Below are positions 60,446 through 64,000 of a stretch of 64,000 nt of DNA, piece by piece; within the stretch, counting starts at the first letter, position 1; the number at the start of each line of letters is the position of its first letter. Both the position numbers and the translations under genes were made by a program. Origin of the DNA: Lentisphaeraceae bacterium. Lineage in GTDB: Bacteria; Verrucomicrobiota; Kiritimatiellia; RFP12; DVOR01. The stretch is taken from NCBI GenBank assembly GCA_004555175.1, contig SFJE01000011.1, forward strand, positions 10,780-74,779, in the 5' to 3' direction. The notes under the pieces are model-generated. The model did no database searches, had not been told where the DNA came from, and saw only the letters and a list, made by a program, of their open reading frames with translations.

Positions 60446-61402
60446 TTATGGAATAAGAATCGTTTCGCCCGCACGCAAACGCCCATCGGGGTTGGTGGTC
60501 GAGCGATTCGCATCGCGAATGCGCTCCCAACTGGCCGCATTCCCATAGGCTTCGCGAGAGAGTTTGGAGAAGGTATCCCCAGGGCGCACAAGGTAGCGCT
60601 TGCCGGGTGTGGGGGTGGTGGCAATGGTCTCTTCGCCTGTCAACTTGGCAATGGCTTCGCGCGTAGCCTTATTCTGCGCTTGGATGCCGCCATCTTCTTC
60701 CATAATCATGCGCAATGCATCGGCCCGCACAGAGGCAATTTCATCATCGACCTCGGGCTCGGTCTCAACCGCCTTCTTGGCCTCTTCGGCGGCCTTGCGC
60801 GCGGCAGCCAATTCCGCCGCATGGGCCTGGGCAGCCTCCGCTTCTGCGCTCTTGAGCGTATCAACCAGCGCGGTCAAACGCGCCACCTGCCGCTTGAGCT
60901 CGGCAATCTCTTTGTCACGCCCATCCAGGACCGCATTTGCATCGGCCACACGCTTCTCCGCTGCGGCAAGTTTAACGCGCAGGTCATCGCGCTCGGCGGC
61001 CACGGCCCGGCTCTCAATGGCGATTCGCTCGGCGGCCAATTGCGAAGCGAGCAAGGTACGCGCCGCCTCCAGACGCTCCTGGACCAAGGCTGCCTTCTCA
61101 GACTTCGGCTGCAGAGCCAAATACATCCGATAATGATGAATGGCTTCAATGTATTCCTTCCGCGAATCGTGCTGCAACATCGCGAGGTTCAAGTGCGCCA
61201 AGGCGATCGAGGCATCGCGTTGCAAGAGTTGCTCATAGAGCGCCTCGGCAGCGCTGATATTGCCCTGCTCTTCAGCGGCCAGGGCTTCAGCAAAGAGCGC
61301 TTCCGCACGCTCACGCCGTTCCGCTTCGGACACCTTTTCACGGTTGCAGCCCGCCATCAGAGCGGCGCCCATCATCAACAAAAGGATTGCTCGCAACTTC
61401 AT
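60446..61402 (-). CDS. LysM-domain lipoprotein with TPR-like and coiled-coil segments
   Basis: Signal peptide II with lipobox LMAGC (Cys19), then a TPR-like segment (AEALYEQLLQRDASIALAHLNLAML, near 45-115), a long coiled coil (about 115-215) and a C-terminal LysM domain (RYLVRPGDTFSKLSREAYGNAASWERIRDANR, near 270-317) that should bind peptidoglycan. It thus spans from a membrane lipid to the cell wall. TTGGAGAA precedes the ATG, and an extended -10 box at 61430 gives it its own promoter inside the larger gene string. Confidence 0.88.
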   Translation of the reverse strand: MKLRAILLLMMGAALMAGCNREKVSEAERRERAEALFAEALAAEEQGNISAAEALYEQLLQRDASIALAHLNLAMLQHDSRKEYIEAIHHYRMYLALQPKSEKAALVQERLEAARTLLASQLAAERIAIESRAVAAERDDLRVKLAAAEKRVADANAVLDGRDKEIAELKRQVARLTALVDTLKSAEAEAAQAHAAELAAARKAAEEAKKAVETEPEVDDEIASVRADALRMIMEEDGGIQAQNKATREAIAKLTGEETIATTPTPGKRYLVRPGDTFSKLSREAYGNAASWERIRDANRSTTNPDGRLRAGETILIP

Positions 61403-61429
61403 CGTCGTTCTCCAATCAAGTTAAGTGGC

Positions 61430-61438
61430 AGTATACCA
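61430..61438 (-). promoter_or_regulatory. Extended -10 promoter of the LysM lipoprotein gene
   Basis: Minus-strand TG-G-TATACT, 27 nt before ATG 61402, in the 73-nt gap after the SWIM gene. Confidence 0.5.
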
Positions 61439-61475
61439 TATCTCCCCGGCGCGCGTGTGCGCGGCACAGATTTTC

Positions 61476-62252
61476 TCACGCCGGCGGCACATCCTCCGGG
61501 AAACGCAGGTCGGCATTCAACCCCTCCAAGGCCGTCAAGGCCCGTTCGTGCGCCCGGTGATAGGCCACCTCTAATGTCTTGCGCAGCTCCTCTTCCCCCC
61601 GCCAATAGGGAAGCGCGCCTAAACGCCGGGGAATAGCCGCGCCATCCGTTATCGGACGCAACGACAATACATCGCGCTGCGGCAGAAGCATTGGCGTACA
61701 ATCCGCCTCCACCTCCATCACCGAAATGCCGCGCAGGCGCAACAACACCTGCGGTTCGGAGGCAATGACATCGGCAAAGAGACAGAGGGCTGCCGCCAAG
61801 TGTTTGCAGGGGCGCGCCCAGTCGCGGCAATTGCAGCGGAAGATCACCCCCTCGCGGCCCTCGGGAAAGAGCGAAAACCCCAATTGGCGAATGGCCTGAT
61901 CAAAGGCCACCGGCAGACGGTTGGCCGCCAACTGCGCGGCAAAGACGGGCGACGCGCGCAACACAGCCTCCACTGGCTCACATGGCAAGGGCTCCCAGCG
62001 CATCTCCACGCGGTAGGGCTCGCGCTCCATCCCCTGCACCTGCGCACGCAACACCCCTGGCTGCACCTCAAGTGTTTGCACCTGACCACGCTGGGCATAA
62101 TTTCGCCCACGCCCCAACCGCGCCCCCATCTGTAACCGCTCAAGCCATGCAATCCACGCCTTTCGCCACCACGCATCGCGATTATTCCCTTGCAAACGCA
62201 GTCCGCCATAGACCGCCAGGGGAATACGTGGCTGGTGCCGCGAAGAGCCCAT
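61476..62252 (-). CDS. SWIM zinc-finger protein
   Basis: 258 aa with the SWIM motif CNCRDWARPCKHLAAAL (CxC-x6-CxH near residues 140-150), a zinc-binding fold used in DNA or protein binding. In many bacteria a SWIM protein of this kind accompanies an SNF2-type helicase; none is in the window. It lies 6 nt after the prepilin gene and is probably co-transcribed with it and the FHA gene. Role unknown. Confidence 0.88.
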   Translation of the reverse strand: MGSSRHQPRIPLAVYGGLRLQGNNRDAWWRKAWIAWLERLQMGARLGRGRNYAQRGQVQTLEVQPGVLRAQVQGMEREPYRVEMRWEPLPCEPVEAVLRASPVFAAQLAANRLPVAFDQAIRQLGFSLFPEGREGVIFRCNCRDWARPCKHLAAALCLFADVIASEPQVLLRLRGISVMEVEADCTPMLLPQRDVLSLRPITDGAAIPRRLGALPYWRGEEELRKTLEVAYHRAHERALTALEGLNADLRFPEDVPPA

Positions 62253-62258
62253 CGCGCC

Positions 62259-62936
62259 TCACTCTTCGCCGATGGTTCCGGCGCAAAGAAAGTCGAAGGA
62301 AATCTTGTCGCCTGTCTCTTCGCCGCGTTCAAGATCTTCGCGTGGCAAAACGCGTAGCGAGAAGGGGCGCGTGGTGCCATTAGCACGCACCGTAATCGTG
62401 AAGGTCTCCTCGGCTGACGGTGCGCTCAAATGCCCAATATGCAACCCCTGCATCTGATCTTGCCCTGGCAAACGCCGGCGAAAGTCTGCAGGGGCGCCAT
62501 CCTCCGCGGAGCGCCCCTGCGTCACCGAATCATCGTAACCCAAAAAGGTGAAAGCCACCTGATCATAATGCTTGGTCAGCCCCACCGCGTCAATCTCGCC
62601 AGCCTCCACCGCAACCCCAGGCGAACGCTTGAGCGAGGTCTCGTTTGCCTCCGCCTCCACAGGCGCTCCGCGCCCACCAGACTCCGAGGCCCCCTCATCA
62701 AAGGCTGAAGCAAGAACAATTCGCCCGGGCGAGAAGACAATCTCCATCGGTTGCTGCGTCTGCAACGCCATATTGCGCGCATAACGCATCAAACGCAGGG
62801 TGTCCTTTGCCGCCATGGACACCTGTGTACTTGCCGAGTTGCCAATTTGCGGCACCACCACCGCAACGGCAATCCCAAGGATAGCCAGGACCACCAGCAA
62901 CTCAATCAGCGTGAACCCACGCTTCACGCGATGCAC
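62259..62936 (-). CDS. Type II secretion/pilus prepilin (GspH-like pseudopilin)
   Basis: The class III prepilin leader MHRVKRG is followed by FTLIELLVVLAILGIAVAVVVP, with cleavage expected after the Gly and Glu at position 5 of the mature part. The body (about 215 aa) starts with a MRYARNMALQTQQPMEI segment as in GspH/FimT minor pilins and carries a long acidic, low-complexity insert (DEGASESGGRGAPVEAEAN). The start is GTG 62936, directly after the FHA stop codon. No secretion ATPase or other pilin gene is in the window. Confidence 0.85.
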   Translation of the reverse strand: MHRVKRGFTLIELLVVLAILGIAVAVVVPQIGNSASTQVSMAAKDTLRLMRYARNMALQTQQPMEIVFSPGRIVLASAFDEGASESGGRGAPVEAEANETSLKRSPGVAVEAGEIDAVGLTKHYDQVAFTFLGYDDSVTQGRSAEDGAPADFRRRLPGQDQMQGLHIGHLSAPSAEETFTITVRANGTTRPFSLRVLPREDLERGEETGDKISFDFLCAGTIGEE

Positions 62937-63440
62937 TTAGAGAATGCCTAGCAACTTCAACACCAGCACCGCCGCCAACGCGATAATTACCACGATGGAC
63001 ACGCCGATGATTAAGTTCAGCGCTTTCTTGCTCTCGGACTTCTTGGCAAAGCCCTCCACCGGACGCGAAGGCGCCGTGGTCGGCCGCATCACAATCGTTG
63101 TACGCGGGATGGAATCTACACTCTCGGTTACGCCGGGATCAGACTCAGGCACATCGTCCCCGCGAATGGAGAGCGCAATGTCGCCCAAGGCAACCACATC
63201 ATTCCGATGAACCGTGGCCATCGTAATGCGCACCTCGTTCACGCGCGTGCCATTGGTAGAGTCGAGGTCCTTGACCCGCCACCCACCATCACAACGCTCG
63301 ATGATGCAGTGCTCGCCGGAGACCGAGGCATTCGAAATCACAAAATCATTGGCACTATTGCGGCCGATACGGATCTGATCCGCCGTCCAACTATAGCTCT
63401 TACCAATCTCGTCACCATTCAGAATCGTAATGTTTGGCAT
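62937..63440 (-). CDS. FHA-domain membrane protein
   Basis: N-terminal forkhead-associated domain (IRIGRNSANDFVISNASVSGEHCIIER and LDSTNGTRVN, near 22-90), which binds phosphothreonine peptides, then a flexible Thr/Ser/Pro segment and one membrane span at about 143-165 near the C-terminus. 167 aa, so the FHA domain probably faces the cytoplasm. It suggests Ser/Thr kinase and phosphatase signalling, the SpoIIE phosphatase at 45-46 kb being one possible partner type (inference). AAGGAG precedes the ATG, and a near-consensus promoter lies upstream. Confidence 0.9.
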   Translation of the reverse strand: MPNITILNGDEIGKSYSWTADQIRIGRNSANDFVISNASVSGEHCIIERCDGGWRVKDLDSTNGTRVNEVRITMATVHRNDVVALGDIALSIRGDDVPESDPGVTESVDSIPRTTIVMRPTTAPSRPVEGFAKKSESKKALNLIIGVSIVVIIALAAVLVLKLLGIL

Positions 63441-63469
63441 CGCAAACTCCTTCGACTACATTGCCTTGG

Positions 63470-63498
63470 AGTATAGAATAAGCTTTCCACACTGTCAA
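63470..63498 (-). promoter_or_regulatory. Near-consensus sigma-70 promoter of the FHA operon
   Basis: Minus strand TTGACA (63493-63498), 17-nt spacer, TATACT (63470-63475), about 29 nt before ATG 63440. Confidence 0.85.
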
Positions 63499-63539
63499 GC
63501 ACTATCGCGCGCAAGTTGTATAACTCGGGCCGTGTCGCT

Positions 63540-64000
63540 CGCGTGAACAGTGAAGGCCGAGCGAAGCGAAGGCGCTATGCCAAAACGGTGAAGGCCGAGC
63601 GAAGCGAAGACGCTATGACAAAACGGTAAGGCCGAGGCGCGCTAGGCCAAAACGGTAAGGCCGAGGCGCGCTAGGCCGGATCATCCGGATCATCCGGAGA
63701 TTCCGGAGGCGGCCCGCCAATGGGGGGGCAAGGCCCCCCGCGTGAGCGCGCTACCGCTCACCGCTCACCGTTCACCGTTCGCGGCCGTAGCCCCCCGTGA
63801 GTCACCCTTATCCCGGAATTTCCGAGATAGGGTGTGCAGAAGGAAAGGAACAGCGGCGCGGATTATCACGCGGCGCGGAGAGAACTAACCGCTCGGCGGA
63901 TCGCAACTAATAAGACCCCGTCTTATTGGTAATAAGGCCCCGTCTTATTCGCAATAAGACCCCGTCTTATTGGCAACAAGGCGGGGCCTTATTCATTCAA
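63540..64000. repeat. Repeat-dense intergenic region with four palindromic 22-bp units
   Basis: No gene. 63550-63625 holds two copies of GTGAAGGCCGAGCGAAGCGA+19, 63626-63680 two of GGTAAGGCCGAGGCGCGCTA+8. 63670-63752 is the module also at 29832. 63758-63785 is CGCTCACCGTTCAC-type repeats (compare 12543). 63853-63908 is the inverted counterpart of the 48.4-kb flank. 63909-63996 has four 22-bp palindromic units, the last with compensated arms (AAGGC/GCCTT). Confidence 0.85.

Overview
The window is about 60 percent GC and very gene-dense, with long same-strand operons. It reads as chromosomal DNA of an uncultured anaerobic bacterium. A giant secreted protein built from BspA-type leucine-rich repeats, Listeria-Bacteroides (InlB B-type) repeats and an FGE-sulfatase-like fold, a GTP-type PEP carboxykinase, a sensory [FeFe]-hydrogenase, an anaerobic sulfatase-maturase-type radical SAM enzyme and a secreted GH84 hexosaminidase together suggest a gut or sediment member of the PVC group, perhaps Kiritimatiellae/Verrucomicrobiota. 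That placement is inference; there is no rRNA, and I saw no tRNA, CRISPR array, phage or insertion sequence.

Layout. 1-12430 (minus): one giant surface-protein gene running off the left edge, interrupted by one frameshift and two nonsense codons, with a 10-G tract exactly between its -35 and -10 boxes. 13101-18320 (plus): ilvD, a YmdB-type phosphodiesterase and a DinG/XPD-like helicase. 26997-18247 (minus): one compact operon ruvB, T2SG-like membrane protein, TPR membrane protein, murD, patB-type lyase, maf, lysE. 29558-27093 (minus): a single-chain restriction-modification-like enzyme behind a long structured leader. 31081-30410: DUF1275 membrane protein. 39907-31160 (minus): trmB and recC-recB-recD. 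41924 and 42469: divergent pckG and gdhA. 48232-43905 (minus): [2Fe-2S] ferredoxin, HydS-type sensory hydrogenase, SpoIIE phosphatase and radical SAM protein. 48564-55832 (plus): GH84, DUF1846, thiD, a PlsC-GNAT fusion and a small exported protein. 63440-55835 (minus): FHA protein, prepilin, SWIM protein, LysM lipoprotein, small membrane protein, nspC, an exported coiled-coil protein and a U32 protein.

The non-coding DNA is unusually structured. Four intergenic regions (12.8, 30.0, 48.3 and 63.9 kb) carry tandem 22-bp units, each an 8-3-8 palindrome of the form AATAAGAC-N3-GTCTTATT, with compensatory changes in the arms. They are embedded in longer modules shared between loci, some inverted. 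A second 22-bp tandem array lies at 42.15 kb. Many promoters are extended -10 type (TGnTATAAT), and two (ruvB, trmB) place the -10 box 6 nt before the ATG, as expected for leaderless mRNAs.

The observations I rate highest are the probable phase-variable promoter of the giant surface protein, the covarying palindromic repeat family, the leader of the restriction-modification-like gene in which two mutually exclusive hairpins compete and one places the Shine-Dalgarno sequence in its loop, and the hydrogen-sensing HydS-SpoIIE operon with a radical SAM gene attached.
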